Of a stretch of 64,000 bases of DNA, positions 46,100 to 56,580 are shown piece by piece. This DNA comes from Flammulina velutipes. Lineage: Eukaryota > Basidiomycota > Agaricomycetes > Agaricales > Physalacriaceae. Each line of letters begins with the position of its first letter. The first letter of the stretch is position 1. The translations under genes were made by a program, and so were the position numbers. The stretch is taken from assembly GCA_011800155.1 (NCBI GenBank), contig CM022377.1, positions 2,356,001 to 2,420,000 of the forward strand, given 5' to 3'. Under the pieces are notes generated by a model that was given only the letters and a program-made list of their open reading frames with translations, did not search any database and was not told where the DNA came from.

Positions 46100-47119
46100 T
46101 CAGGAATTGAGCAGACTCAAGATACTCATACGTGAGCGTCCCTGTTCATAACCAGGAGGAGGAGGGAATAGTGGAAGTGGAAGTGACATCGGCGACGGTG
46201 TCCTTGACATCGTAAATGGCAAAGGTGAATCAGACACAGACAGCCGAGTTTCATTCTCAGCAACAGCGACAGCTGATCTCCGAGGTTTCTTGAACGGTGG
46301 CGTGTCTCGTTTCTCCCGAACAGTTTTGCGAATCCATATCCTGATTCCTTGTTCAGAGAACGAGCATGATAGAGCGGTCGATTCTGAAAGAAGGAAAGAT
46401 GAATTAGTTGATGATAGTCAAGGTGAGAATAACTCACTCTGCATCCCAGGGAACTTTCGGGATTGAAATACCTCGAATACAGACGAGAATGTGTGGTTCC
46501 TATAGATCGTACGCGACCTGTACGTTGGTGAGTCAAATTCCAATGTCGATGTATCAACCGTCAACGTACTCGACGATCTCGTAGAGGGTACACTTCAGTC
46601 GATACCGTCCTTCCGCACGCACACCAATATCTGGAAAGACGAAGAACCCGCCTTGTCGCGCTCCGTTTTCGGGGTCTTTGAGGATATGGAGGGAGGACAC
46701 GACAGAACCGGTTGTATAGCGCGTAGGAGGTCGCCTGTAGCCATCCTACTCGATAGCGTCAGCTCAGAGATGGATAACGATAGCGTGGGACATACCGACT
46801 CCTCAACACGCAGCCAATGGAGCTCTCGGAACTCATCATCTTCGCCCTCGATATCTGGCGTCGCGAGGCTCACGAACATGATGTAGTTCGGGTTCTGAAG
46901 GGCGTGCCATGCATTATCTTTGGTGCCACGGATGTTCAGCTCAATGATAGGTGGTGGGTCGATAGGTCGACGATCTATGGGAGCTGGAAAAAGAACGTAA
47001 GAGGGAGAATCGGAACGCAATGGCAAGGGGGGCTGACAGGTGCAAAAACGAGAATGCTTGGGCTCTTGACGAAAGTTGAGCTCATATCGCAGAGGGGGGA
47101 TCGGCGTCTCTGCTAGCAT
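46100..47119 (-). CDS. Velvet-domain regulator
   Basis: Four exons: 47119-46796, 46745-46570, 46517-46438, 46383-46100; 287 residues. The velvet domain fills residues 10-230: YELNFRQEPKHSRFC at the start, the signature DRRPIDPPPIIEL, NPNYIMFVSL, LHWL, then TGSVVSSLHILKD, GGFFVFPDIGVRAEGRYRL, FEVFQSRKFPGMQKSTALS and EQGIRIWIRK. A basic patch (PPFKKPRRS) follows and may be a nuclear signal. The Pro/Ser-rich tail is short. Velvet proteins are fungal transcription regulators that dimerise and bind DNA, controlling spore development, light response and secondary metabolism. Which subfamily (VosA-, VelB- or VelC-like) I cannot assign. The sesquiterpene synthase lies 8 kb away, but that gives no evidence of regulation. 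Confidence 0.92.
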
Positions 47120-48578
47120 CGTAGAACCAAATAGTCATATCCAGAGCGAACAGAGCGAAGTTTGAACGTAGATTAGAGAGTTCGAACGTGGATTGGACTG
47201 GTCATCCCCTTGAGTTTATTCAAATCGGTTCGCTGAGAAAATTAGAAAGCTGACGGTGGAAGGGCGTGAAGGGGATAGGAAAGGCGGTAATAAGGACCAA
47301 GAAGATGTCTTTAAAGGCCTTGTGCCGACGCAATGGCACGTTCCAATCAAGTGGTAAAGTGATACGGCCCCCGATCAAACGGATACTACTTCCGTTCGAC
47401 TAGGAACGTCGCGTAGTGGGAATGTCGTAACCGGGAAAGATGGAAGCTAAAAAAGCTGGGGACAAACACAGCTATCAACGTTGTAAGTTTACCGACAGAG
47501 CAGGAATAAGAGAGAAAACTGAACCGATAGCGATCGATGCTCTTTATGCTCTATTTCGAGTTATACATGGCCATGGTCGAAAACAATCCGATCAATCGCA
47601 CGCCGAACTATTTTGTCCACAGACAAATCAATTGCTCGCTATCGTCTTGGCCAGCCAGCCGGATGGGTTCCGCAGTTTCACAATTGAACGGAAGGAAAGA
47701 ATTATCCGACTGAGGCTAGAGAACGAAGTAAGAAAAGGTCAAACAGAATGGACGGCTATACGGTATACCTGAGATGTATATAGAGATGAGTCGTGCTTGA
47801 TCTGAGCTGCCGTCGGGAATGAAAAAGAAGGGTACGTGCAGGACTGAGATATCGTGCGCCAAAGTTTTGCGAATCCAGCGGCATGCGTAAGAGAGAAGCT
47901 GCCGTTGAGGAGCTATGAGAACTCAGAAATGGAGGCGGTGCCGTAAGTTTTGAATCGACTAGATAACAGGTGGAGCAGCAAAATATAGAGTCCAAAAGAA
48001 TGAGAATGTAGAAGCGATTAGTGTTCCACAGAGCAATACAGTCTATTGTAGTCCAAGGAGCGACCAGGCAGGCATGAAGTTCTTGGGGAGCATAAGCCAC
48101 GACTATGTCGTACAGTAGTTCTCACGTCTCTGCAACCCGGTTAACGTGCACCAAAGAACGCGAAGAAAGTTGAAGACACCATGCGAAGCATGCGTGGTGT
48201 CATGAAGTATGCCTGAAGAGCGGGCGTTCGTTGGCTGATCATGAAGCACATACAGAAGCGACGAGTAGTAGAAGACCACTAATTCAATTAGAGACCGACG
48301 ACGAAAGCGATATTGAGCCGGTCACAGAAACCATCTTGCGAAGATGAAGCGACGAAGCACATGGCCGTTACAAGGCAAGGTGTGGCGGCATTCTCCGCAC
48401 GGACGTTTGTGGAATGACGGCCCGGTACATCCGTTGACGCCACTACATCCAATCTTGAAACGACTGGCGACTATGCTTCGAATTCGGACTGATCAGACAT
48501 AGGATGATTTGGAGACAGACCCTCGAATAATTAAACAGTTCGAATAACCCCGATGTGCGACTCGCTAACACTCCTAAC
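47120..48578. other. Velvet upstream region, no further gene seen
   Basis: The first 300 bases have C/T-rich stretches on the minus strand consistent with a promoter. Open frames at 47440-47772 (plus) and 47756-48100 (minus) have no splice or domain support. Confidence 0.35.
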
Positions 48579-48650
48579 GGCCGCCTGGCGAAATGGCATC
48601 GCGTCTGACTTCGAATCAGAAGATTGCAGGTTCGACCCCTGCGGCGGTCA
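48579..48650 (+). tRNA. tRNA-Arg (anticodon TCG)
   Basis: Full cloverleaf: acceptor GGCCGCC with GGCGGTC plus discriminator A, D stem GCG/CGC, anticodon stem TCTGA/TCAGA with loop CTTCGAA (anticodon TCG), and T arm GCAGG-TTCGACC-CCTGC. No intron. It reads CGA codons (and CGG by wobble). A T-run follows at 48667-48672, a likely Pol III terminator. Confidence 0.96.
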
Positions 48651-50838
48651 TTTCGACGTTTTCGTGATTTTTTCGCACCCTTCCAAGGTCGATAGCGCTC
48701 ACCCTGGTTGAACGCCACACTCCGGCGTTCATTACCTATTTGGGTCTGTTGCTTGTCCTTGATTGGCGGATCCCCTCCATCTCCGTCTTTGCAAGTGCAC
48801 TACTAGGTGACGCGCTGGAAGGTTCTGCCTGTGGATTCGCCAGTCGTTACTGTCGCCCAGCGTACTAGCTGTTGGCCTTTGTTGAGTGTCTTCCAGCATT
48901 GATGGTGTTGCGGTTATGATAAAGTAGTCGACTCATGTAGCCTCTGACCGCACTCGGGCTTCGATTCTCCGAGGGTGCGTAAATGTTGTTGCTCTTTTTT
49001 AAAAAACATAGTAAGTCAAGCTCCTAGTTACTTCTATTCCATTGACGTGTTTTTATTTCACGCACCCAGAACTTCAACCTGCGCGAGCCTCCTCATCGCC
49101 CCACCTATTCAATGTCTTCCCCGCCTCTTTTCCTATCATCTTCCACGCGCCTTCACGAGCCGGGCTTGGGAATGCCTATGAGAATCATGATCGTCTTCCT
49201 CATTTCATAAGAGGGACGTATGTTCCCGCGCGCATGTTCGATCTGTGGCGTTGATTGTTATTCGAACGACTACGTAGGCCTCATTTCCTCGTATTTACGA
49301 CAAGAAAGCTCGTCGGTAAGAGTGGTGAAGATGTGCGGAGACTCGAGTTTCGACCGAAAGTCAGAGTCGCGGTTACAACAGGATGCACTGGTATCCGCCA
49401 ACGATTCATCTCGAACACTTCCCCCCGTCGTCCTGAGACTCATGAAGCGCAGGCTTCCGGTAACGAAGTAATACCCCGACATCTGTCGCACATGAAGCCT
49501 CCGCCAATCTACTTCTCGACACTCGAAATTCCGGACGAGTACACACGTCTATGCCCGTAACGCCGAATGAAAGATGAGATAGCGAGCAATGTCCTAGAAG
49601 TGGGTCTTATAACGGTAGGAGCAGGTAGTTGTCGCTAGCGTCGAAGCGGTCGTCCTGACTAGGTCTGTCGACTAGCATCGTTGGTCTCCAGGACGGCATT
49701 GGAAAAAACGACGCGAGCCGAGGAAAATCGTCGTCGATGGAAAGATTCGCATAGCGTCGTAATGGGGGAGATCTTCGAGGCTGTAAAGTGGGATTCCACA
49801 GTAGCATGAGTACATTGGGAGAAGGACATCGAGATCTTTCAAAGGTTAGGGTCGGTCAACTAGTGGGAGTGATTGAAGAGACGGACGCACCTTTGATATC
49901 ATCGTTCGGCTGTCAGAGATCCAGTGCGTCCAGGTATGACATTCGTTGATGGCTGGGCCCTCAAGGACATGTTCACGTAGACAGTGGGTCTGACCTTGGC
50001 GTTGGAAAGCGCGACACCAAGCGGATCCATTGCCACGGTGAGTGTGCGCCTATCCGTCCCGTAAGTCTGGTACTTTGCCTAATTCGTTGAAAGCGTAGAT
50101 GAATGCTCTTTATACCATCCTCAAAGAGCGTCCCTTTGGCTTCTATGAGGCCTGCGAACGTCTGCGCGAATGGGTGAGATTGACATGGGATGCGGTAGTG
50201 CTGGGCTCTCCCGTACGAGCGCTAGTATCCACGACGCAAAAAGCCATCGCCTTGCTGTGAGAGCGCTATGCTCTCAAGCAGTAGCAAGAACGTTGAGCTG
50301 CTATATCTGTCAGTTGAGAACAGAATGCGAATTTTGCATGTACGCACCTCGGATTTCTTTCATATTCAGCAAGCGCGACTAAACGCGTCTCCTTCCGAGG
50401 ATTATGTATGCGCACTCTTGAGGCGAGGGACATTCGAACTAGCACTGGATACTGGCGGTTCTTGTCGTCGGTGATGGTGGTAAGACGCAGGAATCGCATG
50501 TCGGCCCGAAAGTTCCGCTGGCAGTAATCTGTGGCGGCGCAAGATGACTTGATTCGGCGTTTGTAGCACGTATGGTTATTGATCGAGACGTTCAGATTTT
50601 CTGGGATATATTTTTCTTCCCGAGACCGATGTGATTCGGTTCTCGAACCCGTTTACAATTTGGCTCGCCCAGTATTATGTCAAAACTCATTTTTTACTAC
50701 GACTTAGCTATATGTGTGCACGCCGAAGAGCAGTGCATAGCTCACGCGTGAGCATTGGACTTATTAGCAGTCCGAACATTTTGATGGCATTAAGTTGTGG
50801 CGTAAGAAAGATGTCAATATTACAAAGTATCAGTCTCT
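48651..50838. other. Region without a supported gene
   Basis: A frame from about 49045 to 49560 is open except for one TGA at 49252, which could be a decayed coding stretch, but no domain is visible. TGTGGCG occurs at about 49244, 50530 and 50794. The last lies downstream of SSP-6. Confidence 0.3.
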
Positions 50839-51427
50839 CTATTCCTCTTCCTCCGTACTAGTATCACTCCATTCGAGTAACTTTCGATTGGCACTCTCGA
50901 TGCCTTCATCCTCAATCTCGTACGGCGGCATATATTTTCTCTGCACGATCCAATAGCGTCCACTCTCGTCTGTGCCATGTTCAATCAGGTATCCCGCCTG
51001 AAGATGGAAGAGAAGGTTAAAATACATATCCTCGTCATAGAATATGTGCATACCGATTGGATCTTAAGCGTTTTGTCCATCATTCTCGCACCATCCAGCC
51101 TGGTGACAGCTCGTGCTTCCGTCGGATATTTGCTCGCTTTCGACTGGTACCATCCGTCCACGATGTCGTATACCTTGTATAGATCGTTCACGGAGTATTG
51201 CTGGAGGGCTACGCGTGGGAGGGTTGTCGAATATGCACGGACGGTGATGGTTAGTTCTAGATCTCTCCGCGGGAGAAGTTCACTTGGGGTTGTGATTTCG
51301 GGTGGTCTGTGCATGTAAGTCAGGATTAGTTTACTATCTAGAAAATAGAAGGGACGTACGCGGCGTTGGCGATTAATGCGGGTAGTATTAGAGCCCCCGC
51401 TAGCTTGAGGGATAGGTTTAGACGCAT
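50839..51427 (-). CDS. Small secreted protein SSP-6, divergent member
   Basis: Exon 1 (51427-51360) is a signal peptide (MRLNLSLKLAGALILPALIA). Exon 2 starts PPEITTPSELLPRR, again with a dibasic site, then ELTITVRAYSTTLP, KVYDIVDGWYQSK. Exon 3 (from about 51001 down to 50839) has AGYLIEHGTDESG and RYWIVQRK and an acidic Ser/Thr/Glu tail. Intron phases are 2 and 0 as in SSP-1 to SSP-5, and the order signal peptide, dibasic site, Tyr-Asp-x-Val-x-x-Trp, Ala-Gly-x-x, Trp-x-Ile is preserved, so it is called a member despite low identity. Confidence 0.75.
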
Positions 51428-51560
51428 TGTTATACACGGATAATGGGTTTTGTAACGATCTGAATAGTATCAGTATCCGGACGTGAGAGCCACTTCGAAC
51501 TTACCAGGAGTTATTGAGAGAACAGGGAGACAAATCCCTCTTTTAAATGAAAGAAAGACC
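51428..51560 (-). promoter_or_regulatory. SSP-6 promoter and 5' UTR intron
   Basis: On the minus strand, TTTAAAAGAGGG (51536-51547) takes the TATA position. A UTR exon ends ACTCCTG with donor GTAAGTTCG (about 51506), and the acceptor ATTCAG lies at about 51460. Confidence 0.55.
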
Positions 51561-52605
51561 ACCCGCAAGAACCGATCTGTATTTGCTATGCCCCCAGACA
51601 CGACTCACTTCGCACAGGTATATCACCTTAAAATAACGAAATTCCCACTTCACCAGCTGCTCATTGCAGTGCTGCTTGTTCTTGACCTGGAAATTTCTTT
51701 CAAGAGCTATACTCCACCTTCGCGAAGGATGCGGGTAGTAGTAACCGTAGTGACTTACTGGTTGGAAAGGCGTATGAACAACATGGGAACTGCATTGATG
51801 ATGTGTTATATGGATCGTACATCCCCAGAGACGATTCCGATAGATACGTTGGTGAGGATTACAACTTCGCAGGAGCGGTAATTCCAGTGGCGCAAGTTTC
51901 GCATCCTTCTCAATGTTAGTACGGTACCGAATGGTGCTAGTTAAGCGCGATAAAAGACTAAGTATCCATCCCGACGCTGGTGGGTAACTTACTATAGCTA
52001 CGACTCCAATGCTGTGCGTGATCACCATGGTTCGAGCCAGGTGTTGTCGGTATATGGAAATGCGTGGGGTTTACCTCACGATGTCATGGAGCAAAAGATA
52101 TACTTATCCTCTCGTATGGGAACAAATCTACAGGTACATGTCACATTGCACGCTGCTAAGTATTATCGTTGCAGAGTCGAAGTCTCACGCGGTGTTTGAG
52201 ATCGGTCTCGAACTAGTACAAACACGAATGAAAGCCCAGAATTAGCGTATATATAAAGCGTCGCAGGAATGTCTCCCAGCATATTGCGACTGTACGATGA
52301 ATGACGGAAATTTGGCTGATGGTAACTTGGGATCGTCATTATCCACAAGTTCCTACGGCAATGTGTAATTTATACACTGCTCGAGCTGAATACCTCTGCA
52401 CTCTTTAGGTTGTTTGCCCTAGAAATATACTACACGTATGGTGCGATGCGCCACACTCTGCAAGCGTAATTCATCATACGAGTTAACGGTGACAATTTTA
52501 AAACTCCTTATTCCCTGATCTCTACAAGCCTACTGTTTCCTTCTGTAATACATTTTCCGAGTCGGTCAATGAGATCTTATTATAAATCTACACTCGTTAC
52601 TTAAG
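51561..52605. other. Intergenic, no gene seen
   Basis: Several frames of 60-160 codons have no support. A CGCCACA lies at about 52449. Confidence 0.3.
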
Positions 52606-53167
52606 TCAATTATTGTACTGGCCTTCGTAATCTTCTTCATCATTCGTTGAAGAGGACGAGTCTTCTGGCTCTTCAGGTGATTCCACTCGCTGGTGATGAT
52701 CACTCGACCGCGAGACGATGACCCACACTTGCTTCTGCGCATCTTGTCCACTTGCGAGGAGTGTCCTAGCCTAACAGATGCCAATGAGAAATCATGCCAT
52801 CAATATAGAAAAAAGGGCACCCACTGCTGTCAATGCCCCTACCACCTCATCATATACTTCTTTATTAATCGTCATGGCTATGGCGGGCGTCCCATTATAT
52901 GAGACGTTGTAACTAAAGTCGTCGCCCACGACAGTTTTTGCTCCGATCTCAAGAGTCAGGAATGGAGTCGCCTCGGCGGTTGGGTACGTAAAGAGCTCTA
53001 GATTGTCTACTAAGCTCGGCATGCGGCGCTCCTGTGAATGCGGGCTATAGATGTATCGTCATAATGAGGAAAATAGTAAAGGATGGGAAATGGAGGACGT
53101 ACTACGCGCTAGCGAGCAATGCAGGCAGCAGTAAAGCGACACTGGCGAATGATTGGAAGAAATGCAT
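52606..53167 (-). CDS. Small secreted protein SSP-7, divergent member
   Basis: Exon 1 (53167 to about 53100) is a signal peptide (MHFFQSFASVALLLPALLAS). Exon 2 gives PHSQERR, a dibasic site, then PSLVDNLELFTYPTAEATPF, ending GALTA. Exon 3 (about 52749-52606) starts ARTLLASGQDAQKQVWVIVS, the family's Leu-Leu-Ala-x-Gly-x-Asp ... Trp-x-Ile end, with an acidic Ser/Glu-rich tail. Phases 2 and 0. The Met sits in a strong context (GCCACCATGC). Confidence 0.75.
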
Positions 53168-53247
53168 GGTGGCGGCAAGGTGTTGTTGTAGGGATGAAGT
53201 ATGCGGCCTGCGTATAAATTGTGTGAACGACGATGCAAAAGATTTAC

Positions 53248-53256
53248 TCTTTATAA
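53248..53256 (-). promoter_or_regulatory. SSP-7 TATA box
   Basis: TTATAAAG on the minus strand lies about 82 bases upstream of the start codon. The 5' UTR intron of the other members is not obvious here. Confidence 0.55.
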
Positions 53257-54238
53257 CTTCCAGCGCCGGTCGTTGGCCGCGACTGACGGGGGATCATTTA
53301 GGAGCACCTGGGTAGATGTGAATTTCCAAGCAAGAATGGACGATATCGCACTGGTTTTTTGGTCGCGCACTGGTTGTTGGTATGCATGGTAGGAGGGTAT
53401 GCACATCAGGAACGCCGGAATGGTATTGTATGTTCATCCCGTAAGTATCCGTGATATGTTGGTGGTTGAAAGACAGCAACCACGGTCATGGCGATATCAA
53501 GGAATGACAATCAGGTGCAGATAAGGGCGGTTGTGTAACATACTGATATGTGTAAATCTGGGAATGACGCAGGGTGCATTCGTTCGTCCGAGGCCAGGAA
53601 AGTTCGATTTGTACAGGTGCTATTAGGCGTAGGGAGAGTTTGTAGTAGCTTTGTATACAATTGCGGACGACCTCACAGATATGATTTTGTGAGCCGCGGA
53701 CTCCCAAGCCGTTCAGCTTGTAGATGGGGCACGGATATAGAGACTAGATAGACCAGCGCAGAGCAAGAGCAAGATGTTCGTCTCCGGCGTCGCCATCGAA
53801 TGGCACGAGGAAAACTGGGAAGAATACCCGAGAGGACCGCGAGTGCGTCGAGAACGACTAGGCGTTAGTTATGGTGGTAGTGAATTGGACGAGATCTATT
53901 TGGTCTGCGTGTATCAGTAAGAGGAGTGTGTAATCAGCGGGCGGAGAGCCTTTAGGTGGCAGGGTATCGTCCTCCGTTGGCGAGTCGAGGCAGTGTTCGT
54001 TCGTCGGTGCGTCAATAAATCTATTCCAAGTGCGTCCTCAGATAAGTTACATTCTAAAAGGACAGCAGCGTAGTGAGAGCAACGGAGAGGGTGGTGGTAA
54101 CAGACAGATAATCATAATGCACGAACGTATGATGCAGAAGCCGTCGGCATTTACCCTGCTTAGTAATCGCTGACCACGCCACAATGCAATATGATCGAGA
54201 AAGATCGACTCTCTTTTCCGTCCCTCCATGAAGTCGAA
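53257..54238. other. Upstream region shared with the second F-box copy
   Basis: Bases about 53940-54238 resemble 60170-60419 upstream of the F-box gene (for example GTATCGTCCTCCGTTGGC versus ACTGTCCTCCATTGGCTA), so promoter and gene were duplicated together. A CGCCACA lies 64 bases before the F-box start. Confidence 0.5.
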
Positions 54239-54988
54239 ATGGTAGCACAATTCCCTCAAGACTTAGTAAACCACATTCTTGACTTCCTGCACGACGATAC
54301 TGCCTCTCTACTCGATGCCGCTAGGGTCTGTCGTTCTTGGTCTGGATATACTTTATCACTCGAGAGTCTGTGTCGTCCCCGTCGGGACATACTGGGATGA
54401 CTGTGTCAGACAACCTCCACATACCCTCTGGTCGTCTTCAGTCCTTGCTACTATCGCTGAGCGTTCCCAACTCGCTCATCACATAGAGAAGATCTCGCTA
54501 TGGTCGTCTCAGACCTTTAGAAAAGAACCCAGGGTGATGTATCGAATTCCGTATAGGCTTCCGCATGGCTATGAAGACACATACGACTTCGTTCATCAAC
54601 TAGAAATGCTGCTTCCTCTACTTCCGTCTCTGAAACCCTTGCAGTTCGATGGGAGGAAAAGCGTTTCGAGTGTTGGCATTTTGGACGCTATAAAGCATGC
54701 ACGCTCGAGGAACTTGAACTGTCCCTACATGCTATTCCATTCCACTTCATGGACCTCTTACAAGGTACCAAAATCAGGACTTTATCTTCGGAAATGATGT
54801 CGCTCTACTCGAACGTCCGGTTCGATTCATCTGTCACGACACCAACATCTCTCGTGCAATTAAACTTGAGCTGCCAGCGCCAAGGAATCGAAGATTCTTT
54901 CGGGATTATCAAAAACTCACGTAACCTCTTTCCCCATCTCCTACGGATGTCGTACTCGTTCAACCGTGTGTCTACATTATTAAGCTGA
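54239..54988 (+). pseudogene. F-box protein, frameshifted copy
   Basis: It starts MVAQFPQDLVNHILDFLHDD, an F-box. Compared with the copy at 60420 it lacks about 11 bases after VCRSW (about 54340), which shifts the frame. The rest of the domain continues in the next frame (VPVGTYWDDCVRQPPHTLW to FVHQLEMLLPLLPS). A second frameshift lies near 54700 before the MDLLQGTKIRTLSS stretch. Similarity ends at about 54988, without the C-terminal half. Confidence 0.85.
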
Positions 54989-55020
54989 TCTATGTATCGA
55001 GCATTCGATCATATGTAGTA

Positions 55021-56112
55021 TTACTCAAGGCCCAACTCATGCAATCGGTACCGGGCGTACGAAGTGTGAGAACCAACATATCCGCCAATGAACGACTGAA
55101 ACGCGACATACGATTCCTTGCCTCTCAAAACATCCAACGCAGCAAGACAAGCCGCAACGGACTCGTCAGCATAGTCCCTCAACACACTCTTCTTGTCGAT
55201 ACTCTTCATCTTAGCCATAAGAGAAACTCTGTTAATAGTTTCTCCCGCGTCTTCCTCTTTGTAGAACGATAGAACGTCACTGCGTAATAGTGAGTCTACC
55301 GAATATCAAGCAGGAAAAGGAAGCGTACTTGGTATTGTTGATGAAGATCATCATGTTCGGAAGAGCCTGGATGTAATCCTTGACGTTGATACTATGGGGC
55401 GGGAAGATGAAGATCGTATACGCCTCTGAAGCCCCCGACAATACTCTAGTGAACGTCGGGAACGCGTCTGCGCGTGGGTGGACCTATGTACGTCAAATCA
55501 GACACATAGCATGGAAGCAACGCGAACACTCACCGCCATCCCCTGCGTCTGGAACTCGAACGTCAAAGACGTAACGAAGTTCATCGTAGATGTAAGAAAT
55601 AGGTTCCCAGAAACCGTATCATAATACCCCGCCATCTCCTTAACGAGCGAAGCAAAATCATTCAGGTCCTTCGTATCCTGTGGTTCGCCATGCACGAGGT
55701 GCGTATTGAACGCGTCTATGGCGCTGGTATCCTTGACGAACGCGTCGTCGATCCAGATGAGGAAGGTGGTGTACATGCAGATGAGTTTACGCATCATCGG
55801 GGCGCACTGCTCGAGGTGGCGGTAGGCGTGTGCGCCCATGCCTAGGCCGCCCTCCAGGAGGACCTTCCGAGCCTTAGGACCCACCGTGAGGAGGTAGTGT
55901 CGCTCGTCCATGAGCTCGCGACAAGACTGCCGGAAGTCAGGCTCCACGATCTGCGGTTTGGCAGAGGTGTTTATTCCGCGTAGCATGGATTGCGCTGCAG
56001 CTCTGATATCCTCAGTGGAGACGGCTTTGCTCTATGAAGATGGTCAGTGGAGATGTTATACACATTGGAGCGCAGAAAGATAGCTCACCACGGTCTTGAG
56101 AAGTCCAGGCAT
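55021..56112 (-). CDS. Sesquiterpene synthase, trichodiene-synthase family
   Basis: Exons about 56112-56089, 56030-55534, 55486-55328 and 55278-55021, about 310 residues, which is usual for basidiomycete members. The Asp-rich metal-binding motif IDDAFVKD lies near residue 100 and the NSE-type triad NDVLSFYKEE near residue 226; these positions agree with those known for trichodiene synthase. FLTSTMNFVTSLTFEFQTQG and ASEAYTIFIFPP are also typical. The enzyme would ionise farnesyl diphosphate, using Mg2+ held by the two motifs, and cyclise it in the cytosol; the exact product cannot be read from sequence. The N-terminus MPGLLKTV joins exon 2 in frame. No P450 or other pathway gene is visible nearby, so no cluster is proposed. 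It lies antisense between two F-box relics. Confidence 0.9.
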
Positions 56113-56454
56113 GGTTGTCGAGTCTCGAGGTAGAGGATAATGATATGTCCTACTTGTTGTCAGTCTTATACCACAAAATTTGCTCACCTGGCGCTGCGGA
56201 TTTGAACATGGATTTGTGGCACCGTCGATAACCAGTTCGGACTTCGATATTTGCAGGCAAATCATTGAGATATTGCTGCGACGAAGGATTAACGGGTAAT
56301 ACGAGGTATCCAAACGACTTCGATTTTTCGTGTATTGATATCCGTGAGAACGCGGCCCTGCGCCACCCGTCCTAAACGGGCATTTTGTCGATGTGAATGT
56401 CCTCCTCAATCGCACTATAGGACACGTTTCGTATAAGGTTCATGTGGCGCCAGA

Positions 56455-56580
56455 TGTGGTGGTTAAAGACAGAGAGTGAACGAATGTCGGATGCACCCGC
56501 CGGCAATTGCTGACTAATCGACTACGCCACAATCCAACATGATCGCCGGATGTCTATTCCGTCCTCTGGATATGATATCA
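56455..56580 (+). repeat. Orphan F-box upstream fragment
   Basis: AAGACAGAGAGTGAACGAA (about 56466) through CTACGCCACAATCCAAC (about 56522-56538) matches the sequence just before the F-box start at 60420, but the F-box coding region is missing. Confidence 0.65.

Noticed and set aside
47440..47772. Open frame of 110 codons upstream of the velvet gene
   Set aside because: No paralogue, no domain and no splice pattern; chance frame in a promoter region is more likely.
49042..49560. Long frame with one stop at 49252
   Set aside because: Could be a decayed gene, but with no recognisable motif I cannot separate it from chance.
46100..56112. A terpene biosynthetic cluster regulated by the nearby velvet gene
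   Set aside because: No oxidase, transporter or other tailoring gene is seen, and 8 kb of unrelated sequence lies between them.
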